The position numbers and the translations under genes are program-made. The notes under the pieces are model-generated. The model searched no databases, was not told where the DNA came from, and saw only the letters and a program-made list of their open reading frames with translations. From Choristocarpus tenellus KU-1152 (Eukaryota > Phaeophyceae), in the NCBI GenBank assembly GCA_964200185.2, contig CAXNAD020000258.1, forward strand, positions 1 to 23,249: a stretch of DNA of 23,249 nucleotides. Direction: 5' to 3'. Below, piece after piece: positions 10,489 through 22,716 of the stretch. The number at the start of each line of letters is the position of its first letter. The stretch's first letter is position 1.

Positions 10489-13400
10489 ATGAGGGCAGCT
10501 ACCCTGTTGAGATTCAACTACCCTTACTACCGAGCAAGAAGGTCTGGCAGTAGGGCTATTGTTGGGTTGGTGGATCGGTTGGAAAATGCTCATGAAGTCT
10601 CCACCGCAAGATGGTTGCATAGTGGTCTCTCTACTAGAATGTATGGTGGCGAGGACGCGAAAGAGTCCAAATTCGCCTCTGACATCTTGCGACGATATAT
10701 CAGAGAGTCCTCTGTCAAAGTTCATGTCGGAGAGCAAGATGAAAGGAGCTTGGACCTGGAGGTCATCCACAAGGATTTACGATCGGGTCTCGAAGAAAGT
10801 GTTTCTAACGCCCACCTGTCATGGATGATGAGGAGTTTAATTAAACTGGGGGGGATGCCTCCATACGATGTGGTAGTGCAAATTGCCGAGCGTTTCGGCC
10901 GCACTAGGGATGTTGCCAACTCTCAGGTAGGCATGCCAAATCTTGCGATTTCTCAATCTACGTACGGAAGCACTGGTCAATTGTTTGAACTATCCTCCGC
11001 TTGAGTGAGTTCGATCGTAAAGGTGTATGTGCGTGATGATTATAGAGTTTATACAGTCACAATACATCTGTCTGGATGTCCCTGTGAGGTCTCGCTCTCA
11101 ACTAGAGACGAAGTCCTCACTAACAGTGGCCTTTCCATATCTCTAGAATTGCACTAGAAACTGTACCGAAGCAAGGTCTGTCCCTACAACACTGTGCGAG
11201 AATACCGTTCAAACCCCCCCCGGATAATCCTATTGCTGACTATGCGTAAACATTGTTCTTCGATGGCATCTGAAGGAAATCCTCGAGCTACTCCTAAACG
11301 TTTCTTCCAAAAAGAAGGATGAGGACAAGTTGGAGGGGACCAGTGGAAAGCCTCAGCCTTGGACGGGCAACAACAAACTGGATGAGTTTGGTGATCCTTG
11401 CGTAGCCATGTATCACGGGCTGATAATAGCCTACTGCCGGAGAAGAAATGTACTTAGTGCCCTTGCCACATTGTTGGAGATGGAAAAGGGAGGCTATCCG
11501 ACAAGCGCTGACGACTTTGGATTCTTGCTGGACTCTGTTGCACATTATTCGCTGACACAGGAAGCTGCGGCAGAAAAAATATGGGCTGAAATGGAGGTGG
11601 GAAGTCCTCCTTGCACCCTCTCAAGTTCACGCATCCCCCTATTGACTCACTCAGTAACGGTCACAGGTGCCAATTTTCCTTCTACCTGTATAACATACAC
11701 ACGCATTGCATCTTGCACAGTACGTATGATATTTGTGTAAGAACCTTGCTTCAAGAGGGAAGTAACTCTGTTAGTGTCCACCCCCTCCTGAACTTACTCT
11801 CTCCTTTCAATTCACTAGCCCCATTCAAGGTTCAACAAGACTTCACTGGAACTTGCTATGTGGAAACAAATATACCTGTTCATGTGAAAACATGGAAATG
11901 CTTGACCTTATCCAATTTCCTTTCAGTATGCCATCAGATGTGCCAAGGATTGTGTAGTTGAACAGTTGTTGTGAGGAACCAGATGGTAGATTTGCATTAT
12001 GTGCAACACCTAGTTACCTGTGTAGCCTAATCTGAGGGTATTGAACCAAGGTTGATTTTCTGGTTGAGCATGTTAGTCGAGCTGTCTAAGGCTGGGATTG
12101 AGATAGAAATTGACCCTGGTTGGAGTTGATTGCTAGCAAGAAATACTTGGATCGTCTCTTATGAGAGCAAGGCTTGCAAACACTTCCCCTTTGTCAAGTT
12201 GGATCTTTGCCCTCACCCATAACCTCACAGGATAGGCATGAAAATCTATGTAGGAATTCCTGAGCGCCAAGATCAAGTTTCCGGTCCTTCAGCTGCATCC
12301 GAAATTTTGTACAGTTGTTCAACTCACCAATTCTTAATTGTTGCCCCAAACCCCACCAGAAACGAGGAATGCTATCAGGGTCTGGTGTGAAGGAGTGGGT
12401 TTTTATTGCCAAGATGAAGGTCTATGGCCTTAATGCCTCCCATGTAAGCTGCATGGCAAGGGGTAGCATGGTTCTGAGAGAAGACCTTACTTCTATTTGC
12501 CACCTATGAAATGTTACGCTTGACCCTTTATTCCTTTACTTTCTACTTCAGCAGTGTGTTTGAGAGAGGACATGAACAATACTACAAATTGTCAATGACT
12601 CAACCAGTACAGTGAATCCTTCAGAGGCCGGTAACTCTCAAACTTGAAGAATTTAGCTTTAATGGCTAAAAAAAAATTCTAGAGAGCAGTTTATTGATCA
12701 AACTCTTCTTTTGAGTGCTATCAGTTCATATTGAAAAAATCCGGGAGATGTACTGTCTTGAGATATGGATTGTTTCTTCAATGCAATGGATCTCATGACA
12801 TCACGTGTTAGTGCCACAGAATCCTTTCTTCACTTCATCTGTCTGTAATCCAGTATTTCTAGAACTTGTCGAGAACTCCAAATGTTGCACTGCATGACCC
12901 ATGATTTAGTTGCCATTGGGTCGCGCGGTAATCAGGTATGTGCAGTTGCACCTGTCTGTTTGACTGTGCATTCATTTTCTTGAATGATCAAACCACTTGC
13001 TTCGAGGCTCATATCTTTCGATAGGGAGTTTGTTAAAAAAAAAAAATGGGTATCACCTCTGTCATGCCCTTGCTTCACCTCCTTTGCTTGTGTATGCCAA
13101 TACCCCATCTGAAACAAGAGTTGACATTATGGGACTTCATAGTTGAATGGATTAGTTTGCTAAATCCCAGCCCTGCATAGCGTAGGTAGGCATGTGCTCA
13201 AGTAATCAAAAACGCCTCTGTGTGGTTTCCGACAACTTCAACCATAAGACATTGAGAGATTTGCCTTCTAGGTGAGGGAATAACGTTGGCTAAATAGTCT
13301 TCCAAGTATACATTACAACTTCAAAGTTACGCCTCATCATTTTTTTCGGGGGCACTAGCCTGGTTCAATTGTGGATGGGTGGTAGTATCATTGACTCTGT

Positions 13401-16400
13401 AAATGTGTGGAGTGTTGTTTGAAGCACTCTTGCAGTACTCTTGCATTCCCAATCCGACTGCGGTATGACATGAGTGTTGAGTACGCTTTGGAAGTACCCC
13501 TTGCTTGTTGTTCTGGTTGGGGTGGTACTTTATTAATCTAGTATGAAAAGGAAGTTCTAATAGGATAGTTGATGCTTTCTAAGCCTTCCAATCAGTTCAA
13601 CAACAACAACCAAACTTGTTCAGGTCTTTCACAATGAAATTCATCCCCTTGTGTAGGTGGGTTACTGCCTTGTAGAAGTCCCTCCTTCTCCCTCTGCACA
13701 TATCCTTACCCAACTTCAACCATCCATCCATCCATACTGCTTTTGCAGGACTATAGAGTTGCCAAAGCTACTCCTGAGACAGCCCCTTCTGGTGAAGTTA
13801 CAGCAGATAGGTTGGAGGCTGTATGGACAAACCTGCTTGACGTGATGGCGGCACAGGGAGGGGGCAGGCCTGGCATAGCATCGTGGCTTGGGCGTGCCAA
13901 GGCCTTTTCCTACTGTGATTCATTGTCAGGGACAGCTTTGGGCAGGTGTTGTATGTGTGCTTTTTCAAGGGGCTGAGGGAAGAGGAATGATAAGGACAAA
14001 AGGGAGGGTTGAGAATAGTTGAAGGATGGGGAGATTGTGGGGACAACTGAGCGGAAGGGATGCTCTTGTTGCTGGTAGGTTGAAGGGTGCGTGGAAGGTG
14101 CTACAGTGTTACAAGTTTACTCTGCGGTACGGTCCACTCTGTTTTAGTCTATCAGTCATTTCAAGAATATTTAAAATATACTGGTGCAAATTGCAAACGT
14201 GCGATTCTCAGCCTAGCTAGAATGTGCTTTTGCATCATTGAAGGGAGAGACTAGCAGGGGGACTATCGTACGCCTTTTTGGTGTTAAAAAATGTAGCAGT
14301 AGCCCACAAAGACAACTCCTTTTTCTTGTGCGTTAGTTGTGCTTTCGATGTACTCCAACCTCTTCCTAGGTCCATGGTTGCCCTTCAAACAGCGGTGGAC
14401 ATGGTATTGCATGGGGCACAGACAGAGGGTGCACTGGATTCTGAGCTGGCCAATACCATGGTTGCAGTGCTTCAAGCCATGGCACGTGCTGGACGTGATG
14501 CAGAGGTGAATTTTTCCATCCCATCTCTCAAACTTCGACCATAGATGTATGTCTCCAAAAAATCTAAATGCTTTCCGAACAGGGGCGCTCTCATGCAGGC
14601 AATTTTCGCAACCTGTAAAATGGTCAAGGCCCTCAATGCTGACATTTTTCTGTAGTACATCCTACACCGTGCATTAGCTCTTTAGCATTATCTATGCGGC
14701 TAATGCAAAGTTCCACTCCACTGACAGTGCAAGTATGTAGCAGGGTAGGGAGCAACGAGGATATTTTGGGGTGAACTGCTTTTTCCTTCCAACTGACTTA
14801 ATGGCTTTCTATGCTGAGGAGCAAGGCACGGCCTGTCTCATGCGGTCTAATCAGTGTCTCCATAATGGTCTCATAGTGGTTGAGGATAAATAATCCTACA
14901 TTCCTTTTCTCACTGAAGGTAATCGATTTTCCAGATGAGCTGGGTCCGCGTGCACACTTACACCTTGTGCTGGTTAGACCACGAGAAGAAATGCTTAAAT
15001 TTTTTTCTGTGTTAAAAATTTGTCGCTTTGAAGCTATATTCTCAGTTGAGACCTTCAAATTTGATCCTCTTCTATCCTGTCCAATATCGTGTCTGCTAGT
15101 GGGGTGGGGCCATACCCATGGTCCTCAGTCAAACCAAAGATACCTACGCTATGTTGCCCAAGTTTACTTCACTCCATTTTACACCAACACACACTTACGC
15201 CCCTGCCTCATATATCCCCTTTCTTCCCTCAAAATCAACGAATCCACAGCACAGTGTACAACAACTCAACAACTCACCATGCTTTTTTTTCTCTACAACA
15301 TGCACTATATATTTATGTATGCAACAGCTAGTACCCGCTGTATTATACTATGAATATCGTAATATATAGTACTTCATAGTGTAGTGTCTGTAATGCGTGA
15401 CATAATCTAATAGTATAGATAATGCATGCTCTCTTTTTGGGCAGGTCCCTTCACTCCTGGCAAATGTTCGTCAGGCAGTAAGTGCAGCAGAGACATCTGC
15501 AAGAACGGATGGGGAGGAAGGTTTGCTCTCCCACAATTACTGCCAATTCCTGCTCCGAGGCCTAGGAATGCGAGCTCTTGTTCCTCCTCTTCAGGAGAAG
15601 CGTGAGGATTATGCTCATTCCATGCTCAAGATTCTGGAGGCTGTGGCAGAGGAAGGGGTCTGGGGGCTGAAGGCAGAGTCAGGTAGGTGAACATGGGGTG
15701 AGAGTAGTGAGAGGGTGACCTTGGTGTGATATTGGGGCATTGTGAGGCCCTTGCATGCGGAGTCCCTGTGAGGATAATTATAATGTTAACTGTGGATATA
15801 CTTCAAAATGTATGCATTGTAGTGTTGTTAACTTCAGGGTGTTTCATCGAGCCGGCAAGTTAAAATAGTCTTGTCTACCGGCCAGACTGGTCCCACAATT
15901 TTCTGACATTTTCTGGTCCATGTCCAGAAGGTATTGAACCAGTCCATGTCTGCCAACTGGATTGGGTCTAACTTTCTCGGCCATGCCCATGCCCAGAACG
16001 TGTCCACTGGGTACTGTACTGGTCCAAGTCTGCAGACTGGATCGCACCTTGCATTCTCTAAAATTTGTTGACCATGTCTATTGGGTATTACAGTAATCTG
16101 TGTCCATCAGACGGACGGGTTTTAACATTATCTAACATGGTTGGACCATGTCCACTAAGTGTTGGTACTAAAGAGTCCAACTGTTGACTTCGTTTGGCCA
16201 CTCCATGAAAAAAAGGAAAAATGTGTGCAATATGTCGAAGGTCATGTTGTACGTACCTGTACTTACACTCTTTCTAATCATCTCGGGACTTTGGGGGGGT
16301 TGAAACCACGGAGAACATACCCATATGTCAGTGCAATGAAAACGTCAGGAGGCATGCTTATGTGGAACTGACTTAATATTTGCTATTTACGCAAGGTGTT

Positions 16401-19215
16401 TCGGTGATTTTTGTTTATCTAAAATAGAAAATAGAATATAATGTATCAACATACATACTGAAAAATAAAGCAACCTACTATTGTACTTCAAAGTATGACA
16501 CTCCCTCTGTCCCAGAAATCTGCAACGTCGAGGGTGTAACTTCTCGAGATGGCCTCTGATGAAAATACAGTTTTTTACATTGGATTCCTTGGTGTTTTAT
16601 ACACGAAATTCGTTCCCCATCGCTCTCCTCGTGCCCATCAATCCACAAATCTGCCACCGCATTGAAAACCCCTCTGTCGACTCTGACCGATTTTGGCAGG
16701 CTCCCCTCACACTACCTTTTCTTAGTTCCGGTGTGCTGTACGTCAAAACCGTTACCCCTGCCTTCTAAACCCGATTATACCGCTTCAAGAGGCTCTTCCA
16801 CCCCCTCTCTAAAGTAGCCGCGTTGTACGCGCTGTACATTCTCTTTACCCCCTTCACAAGGTCGTCTATTGTACCGCAATGCTCCCTCCAAACTCTACCT
16901 TTTTAAGGATCCAAAGAACCCCAAATCTTCGATATTCAGATTAGGTGACTGCGCAGGCTGCGTTGCAAAATTTGACGTTCCCCCCCCTCTCCCTCCTGAC
17001 TTTGTTGAGCTTCCGTGGCGCGTCTTTTCCCATACGGAGAGTTGCTCCGTCCTGCTGCACGACAACCTGTTCACCCTCCAACCGCGGTATTTTTTCCTTC
17101 AATGCGGAGAGATGTGTCTCTACATACCACTCCCGGTACCACTCGGTGTTGACGGTCACATCAAAGCCGTACCACTCCCCCCTCTCATGGTGGGTCGAAT
17201 TTCTCTGTGCCTGTTAGATTATGCAAACATGCCAGATACAGATCTTGCCGTCAAAGTCATGGGAAGGATTTGGTCACGAAACGGCGCCGATGAAGATAAA
17301 CCTTAGGAATGTGACTCTTGTACTGTACCTTGGTGGAGCCCACCTTTTCCTCCTCGGGGGACATGCAGACGCGCACCCCGTCGTGGATATGGTAAGACCA
17401 TGTGCTTTGTCGATATGAATTGTGTTGAGGCCGCTTCTGCAATTGATGGGGTTTCCTTGCTGCTTGGTGAAGGATGAAATCTTACCCCGGTTCATTCGAT
17501 GCGTCAGTGACAGGCTTGGGGTAATGCACCATTTAACCTTCATTGTGCCCATCACTTCGAAGCATCGCTAAAGCCTTGAGCTGCTGACTACGAGACTGAC
17601 TTCGGTGAGCTTGACAGACAGCTGATTGAGGGTCAGGGTTTGATCCGCGGCGTCGACTTTTCAAATCTTCGCATGCTTTGTCGGTGTGACTAGTCCGATG
17701 GCCTGCTGATTGAGGGTCAGGGTTCGTGACGCTGATTTCAGCGAAAACATGTTGCCATTGTTCAATTGTTCTCATACACCTGCCCACAGTTGTCTCGGAT
17801 ATTGTTTGCCAACTCTGTCAACTCTCGTCCAATGCCTTTCAGAAGCCGTTTCTTACCAGGAGGTAGTGCTGAAGCGTATGTAGTGTATGGTCGGTGTGTT
17901 TCGCCCTTCCTCGCTCAGCTCACTATTTTATCCTGGGCTGATGGTCTCCCAGCAAAAGATGGCAGATTTGCTGGAGTGTCCTTGTTGACTACGGGACTCA
18001 CATCACAGATGGCCTGGAGGCTAAGCAAGAGTCGTAGAGCTCTTGGTGAGGTGCTGAGATGTTGTGTGACGATGGGGGGGTATTGTACCTGCTGTTGGGT
18101 GCAGCGCAGTCATTGAAAATGGGATTGAAAAGGACCGTTTTTTCGGTTCCACTTTTCGGAGCCGATTTAGAACTATTTTGAAACAAAATACGAAAACAAA
18201 AAATCCCTTCAGAACAGTTACACCCAGAGCTTTACTTTGAGCCATGTATCACTGGGAAATTCTTTATACTCGTGAAGAAACAAACACAAAAAGTAGAAAT
18301 TTGAAGCACCACAGACTTGTGGGGCAGAGGGAGTATATTTTGTATTTAAAGTAGTAGTATGGGATACAAGATTCAAGTAGAATGAATGGTGAATGGAGAC
18401 CCGTATCCATGGTATGTCTGGCCAGATTGTTCACAAAATATTACCAACCCCTCCATATATGAAATGTTCTAACGTGACCAGACCACAGGCTGGACCGATG
18501 CCAAATGGCTGTGACAGTGGACATGCGAACAGTCCGGCCCAGTGAAACGTCCTGGTTAATATTATGTACAAATTTGTTACTTACACTTTGCTCAATACAA
18601 ACCAAAGCAAACGACAGTATCAATTTCTGCTATTCCATTAAAAGCTGAAGGGCAGTATGTCAACAGTGGTACAGATAGTGTATGAATGAAGCAAGTGTGA
18701 TAAAGGTACACTTCAGAAGGAGCAAAGAAGGCCCAGAGTCATGGAATTAAACAAGAGTGACCTCTGCTTGTGATGGTACTGCAGTTGACGGGCCGTGCAC
18801 AAAGTAGTTGCGCGAGAGAGAGCAGAACAACACCCACCACCAACTGAAGAAGCAACACAGTCCATGATCTGGTCAAGATTGGTCAAATCCTTTAGCAGAG
18901 CATCACCATGGGAACATAGCAGTGTAGTCATCCCATTTTTCACCTGATACACAAAGCATTGATATGCAAAGTAAAGTAACCTTGTTCGATCACTGAGGGA
19001 CAAGGCATGGACATCATGAATATATCCTCACTCAGTGCAGGATCCTTCACAGGCATCTTGGGAGGAGGAGCAAATTCTGCGCCATGGGTGTGGTCAAGGT
19101 AACCTTAGTTGTATGAAATTGAGACTGGGGCTTCCTTGCCAATGCAGGTTGTTATGTAGGTGTCAGGCTTGCTGGTGCAGTAGCCGGAAGCCTCTTCTCT
19201 ATCCCTGTAGCTTGA
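10489..19215 (+). CDS. PPR-like, probably mitochondrial RNA-binding protein, about nine exons, ~505 aa
   Basis: Pentatricopeptide-repeat proteins bind organellar RNA and act in its processing, editing or translation. Exons proposed: 10489-10926, 11276-11596, 11927-11953 (or to 11970), 12414-12443 (or from 12360), 13749-13945, 14370-14505, 15445-15682, 19036-19098 and 19148-19215. Phases agree throughout with the first-named choices, and the sum is 1518 bases including TGA. Exons 1, 2 and 5-9 are well supported; 3 and 4 are tentative. The N-terminus (MRAATLLRFNYPYYRARRSG) is rich in Arg and lacks acidic residues, like a mitochondrial transit peptide. Residues about 190-224 (AMYHGLIIAYCRRRNVLSAL then EMEKGGYPTS) match one PPR motif, and the next stretch (DDFGFLLDSVAHYSL) begins a second. 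Later exons are helical (MVAVLQAMARAGRDAE, SHNYCQFLLRGLGMRA) but give no clear motif. The C-terminus (RLAGAVAGSLFSIPVA) is mildly hydrophobic. The large intron 15683-19035 holds repeats and a transposon. The exact function is unknown. Confidence 0.72.
13721..13735 (+). repeat. CATC/ATCC tetranucleotide tract in the pre-acceptor region
   Basis: The sequence catccatccatccat lies just before the strong acceptor tttttgcag-type site at 13748 of the PPR-like gene and may form part of its pyrimidine-rich tract. Confidence 0.8.
15873..16185. repeat. Degenerate tandem repeat, about 75-80 bp period, about four copies
   Basis: Diverged copies share the core ccatgtcca..ggtattg-actggtccatgtctgc-agactggat followed by cttt-tctaacat. 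The ccatgtc anchor recurs near 15918, 15988, 16070 and 16145. The array lies in the large intron of the PPR-like gene. It has no stable coding frame and looks like an old minisatellite. Confidence 0.75.
16501..16522 (+). repeat. Left terminal inverted repeat of the mariner-like element
   Basis: The sequence ctccctctgtcccagaaatc plus two bases is the outward end of the transposon; its partner is at 18312-18333. Confidence 0.8.
16775..17450 (-). pseudogene. Mariner-like transposase, frameshifted and interrupted
   Basis: The transposase would cut and paste the surrounding element through a DDD-type catalytic core. Family landmarks are spread over different - strand frames: HIDK (first Asp near 17410), GVRVCMSPEEEKVG and KSHIPKV next to it, FDGKICIW (near 17240), QVVVQQDGA (second Asp near 17050), GKDAPRKLN, and QPAQSPNLNIEDLGFFGSLK (third Asp near 16926). 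The second-to-third Asp distance is about 40 residues, resembling the DD39D mariner-like elements of plants and similar elements of stramenopiles rather than animal DD34D mariner. Several frame changes and stop codons show that it cannot make an active enzyme. The usual SPDLN has become SPNLN. Confidence 0.85.
17590..17730 (+). repeat. Two tRNA-like segments sharing a 20-bp direct repeat, inside the transposon
   Basis: gctgattgagggtcagggtt occurs exactly at 17621-17640 and 17705-17724. Each copy is preceded by a tcggtg D-loop-like motif. The first copy continues into ggtttgatcc and the second into ggttcgtgac, both near the tRNA T-arm/B-box consensus. No complete cloverleaf forms, so these are not functional tRNA genes; a tRNA-derived SINE head or duplication is likely. 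Confidence 0.45.
18312..18333 (-). repeat. Right terminal inverted repeat of the mariner-like element
   Basis: Read on the - strand it begins ctccctctgccccacaagtc, three mismatches from the left end over 22 bases. TA follows directly outside. Confidence 0.8.
18713..19003 (-). other. Antisense open frame of 96 codons within the PPR-like intron, unidentified
   Basis: The predicted product starts SLSDRTRLLYFAYQCFVY and includes LLKDLTNLDQIMDCVASS. It has plausible composition and leucine spacing but no family that I recognise. It lies just left of the exon at 19036 and outside the transposon ends. It could be a nested antisense exon or chance. Confidence 0.15.
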
Positions 19216-19441
19216 GAAATGTATTTGGAATGTCTGACGTCATTGTCACCGTTACACTCCACCGGGTAATGTCGGCAGTGTAGTGAGTAATATTGATGTG
19301 ACTCAAGCATAAGCTTCTTCACATCTGCCCCGCCCGCTGGTTGGAGCTCGGTGGCCCCATAATTTTGTGCTTCACTCTCCATTTAGGTTGTTTCAAGGAT
19401 TTAAGATGAAGGTGTACAGTGTTCTCAAGTGCTTGTAAAAC

Positions 19442-19699
19442 ATGCTGTCTGCTTCAAGGGACAAAGACAATTCTGCTAAGGTAGTGGATGGTAATCTGTA
19501 TTCAGCAAAAAATTCTCACATTCATACCCAGCAATCCATCAATGTGCTACATGCAGGTGGGGTGCAAGGTATTGTTATTGTAGATCGACTACACTGCCAT
19601 ACAGGTGTAGACGGATTCATTTCCAGCGATGCTACTATGTTACCAAAGGGCCTGATGAAATTATGGGAGACTATTAATACTGATGCTACCTACAACTAA
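19442..19699 (+). other. Unidentified open frame, 85 codons
   Basis: The frame runs from ATG to TAA with ordinary protein-like composition (for example GGVQGIVIVDRLHCHTG). It follows the PPR-like stop by about 230 bases and could be a small gene, a transposon scrap or part of a 3' untranslated region. No family is recognised. Confidence 0.18.
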
Positions 19700-22600
19700 T
19701 CCTGATGTGTGACTTGCATAACTCCTCAGACTTACTACATACGAATTGTGTTCCTCTGCAAGAGTTCAAGTGAGCTTGAGTTCTGGGTGTGTCTATCTAA
19801 TCATGCGTCACATTGTTGTAAGTAGTTGCGCGAAATCTTCCTTCAGGGGGACTGTCACCAGAGTAGCTAGCAAAAATGTTGTCATATTTCTTGTTTTGTT
19901 TTAGTTTGCATTTTCCTCTCCGGTCATCTGTCATTAGTCTTTTTGTTCTGGTTGCCTTGCCTTACACATACAAAGTGCATTATATGTGCATGGATATGCA
20001 TATATATCATCCAAACAAAACAATATTAATCATGAACCGCATTCAAGATGCCATTTTTCTCCCAAAGATGGATGTGACACATGTTTACCAAATCGGCATT
20101 AGAGATTGGGTTTGTCTTTTGTGCTATTCGAGCCTAATGCATAACACTCCAGACTTCAGCGCACTGAAATATTGTTAATGGGCAGAGTAGTAGGGCACTT
20201 ACATTTACTGCCAACGGTGTAAGTGACCTGTATATACCATGAGTGGTATCTTACATGTTTATAGCATGCCATACACTGGGCAAAAGTTTGTCTTGAATGG
20301 TGGGCCAAAGTTTTGTTGGAAATCTCTGTAGTGACTCCGTCAGGCAAAATGGTGAATTAATAAAAGAGTCCATCCGAACTTTTTAACTCTGGTATAACTA
20401 ATGGACCATTTTGTAAAGCTTTCTCCATTCAGAAATATACGGCAATAATAAATTAAGATTTTGTATATATCCTTAAGCCTGGATTTGGATCAACCTCGTT
20501 GAATTGCAGATACAACTTCTTAGTTTAGTACGATTTAGATGCAAAGAAAATGGCGGAGAATAATGGGAAAAAAAGATCTCCTGTGGATGTCATTGGGAGG
20601 TAATTTGAGGTTATCATTAGCCCAGACAAATGCGGAAGGATTCGTCCATGACCAGTTCCATATTTTCAGACATGTCTGCACCAGACTCTTAGAGATTGTA
20701 CCCTGTCTGGGTCAGATTCCATTATTTTGGAGACAATATGGGCAACAGTGACAGTGTGGTACACTCATTAGGAAAATAAAATACATTGCTGAGGGATAAA
20801 GCTATATCGATGACATGGGAATGAACATGTCATAGGATGTGGTTTTTTGCCCAAATTGTATCAACTACGGTAAGGAAGACCTCTTCATTTTGACCTGGTC
20901 TAGAGTTGTGCTTGATGGATTGCTGGCATCAACAAGTCCTACAGAGCGTACTCCTCATGAGGTATACCATGGTGACCACCCCCCACTCTGACTCGACCTG
21001 TGGGGGGTTATCATTTTTCTTTTGTACATATCATTGTTGTGAATTGTGTTATTCTGTGGCGGTGTGGTTCACTCAGGTAAGGGCGGTGAAGAGAATCACC
21101 GGGCAAGACGAACAAAGATGAACCATAACTGAGGGTATGAGTTTAAGGTTGGACAAGTGCAAATTGAGGAGTGATGAGCATCTTCAAAGGTGGGGCTTCA
21201 TCACCACAAGTCAAGACGTGAAAACAAAGTGGATCTTTCATGTGTGACAACTCTGAATGATGAGCTGTCCCAAGTCTGTGGGATTGGTCTCGTGAAGAGA
21301 TTCCATTGTTCATTCTGATGGAAGGTCCGCCAGTGGAATCATGGATGCTTGACAAGGAACCACAATCAGTACAATGGTAAAGTGGTGTGTGGCATATGAC
21401 AATAACGGTATAACAGACAAACATGCTTTCCACATCATCACCTCCCCTTCTGATCAGCCCTTAAGCCATGTAAACATGATTCAAGGTCAACCAAAAAGTG
21501 AGCTCTGGGAACGAAATGGGAAAGTTGTGCGACTGTTGTATACTATTGCACCATTGTATTACACGACTCCATCAATACAAATGAAGTGTAATATATAAAC
21601 GAGGCACATAATGAATATCTGATCAGGATAACATTAGCCTAAGGTTGATGGTGTGTGGTCCGCACACCAATCAAGCTTACGAGGTCTGAGAGTATGGGAT
21701 CAGTGTATCAATCAGCCTAAAGACGAGGTGAGAGGTATATTTGGCCAGCATATATGGTCTCTATTATCTTGTGTAAAAAAGAGGACACGCTCAGAATGGC
21801 GACACAAGGAGCAAACACTATATACAGTGTCAACAAACGGTTTGACTAGTGTTTGTGATTCGACATTGCTATATGGGTGTTATACAATGATTTAATCACC
21901 ACTCTGATGCATGAAAACAACATCGCGTGTTACATGACCAAATCAACCCAGCAAATGATGAGATCAAATGTGTGGACCCATTTTCCTTCCTCAGTTCTGA
22001 CATTGATTGGAATATTGCTCACGACGACTACAATATTCCAAATGGACAACTCAGACGTACGATGTTGGTGGCTCAATTCTCCTAAAACGATACGAGGTGA
22101 CTGTACGGTCATCATATCATGGCGGCGGGATCATGTCACATGAAAAATAAAAAATGAGTAGCATGTATGGCTCACCTGAAGTCTCCATCTTGTACCTGGT
22201 GGTAGACTTGAATCTTCAATTATTTTATTTTTTCTGTTTTAGGGTGGGATTAGTCATTTCATGATGATCAATAAATCCATATCATGAAAACGTGACATGA
22301 TGTAATGAACAGCCACCTTTAGCACACAAGTAAGTGCTAATGTATTAATATGCCCAGTGATACAGTAACACCGCATGTGTCCACTCATGCAAACGAGGAG
22401 AGTTTAGAGGTAAAATCAATTGTATTATTAATTTATCTAAATCCACCATTTTTATAGTCTATTTGCAAGGATTGATAAATCTGGTAAACACGAGATGCCA
22501 AGTCAGGGCTGGACGTGAACAGGTTAACTGGCATCTGTTACCAGTGATCTCATCTCTTCACAAAACGATAGACTATACCCATCTATGACAAAATGACACA

Positions 22601-22716
22601 CAAACGATTTGTCTAAACTAGATGAACAACCGATGTACGGGATTATAGTATGTGGGTACCATGAGATCTGACCAAGAGGCATAAGTCTTAAAAATATGTA
22701 CATAAACATACAAATT

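Larger units (their letters stand above)
16501..18333 (-). mobile_element. Mariner-like (Tc1/mariner superfamily) DNA transposon, decayed, 1.83 kb
   Basis: Both ends begin CTCCCTCTG(T/C)CCCA, reading inward, and match at 19 of 22 bases. The right end is followed by TA, the usual target duplication; the left end is preceded by CA, presumably a mutated TA. Between them lies a broken transposase on the - strand (about 17450-16775). The right third (17830-18310) shows no clear N-terminal helix-turn-helix coding and may be rearranged. The element lies antisense within an intron of the PPR-like gene and so is spliced out of that message. Confidence 0.8.

Noticed and set aside
14880-15110. Additional PPR-like exon (VIDFPDELGPRAHLHLVLVR)
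   Set aside because: The reading is protein-like, but exons 14370-14505 and 15445-15682 already join in phase 0, and no donor/acceptor pair was found that includes it without breaking the frame.
20906-21121. Copia-type integrase end around TERTPHEVYHGDHPPL
   Set aside because: Only one short motif-like stretch, followed by a stop; no neighbouring reverse transcriptase or integrase motifs were found in any frame.
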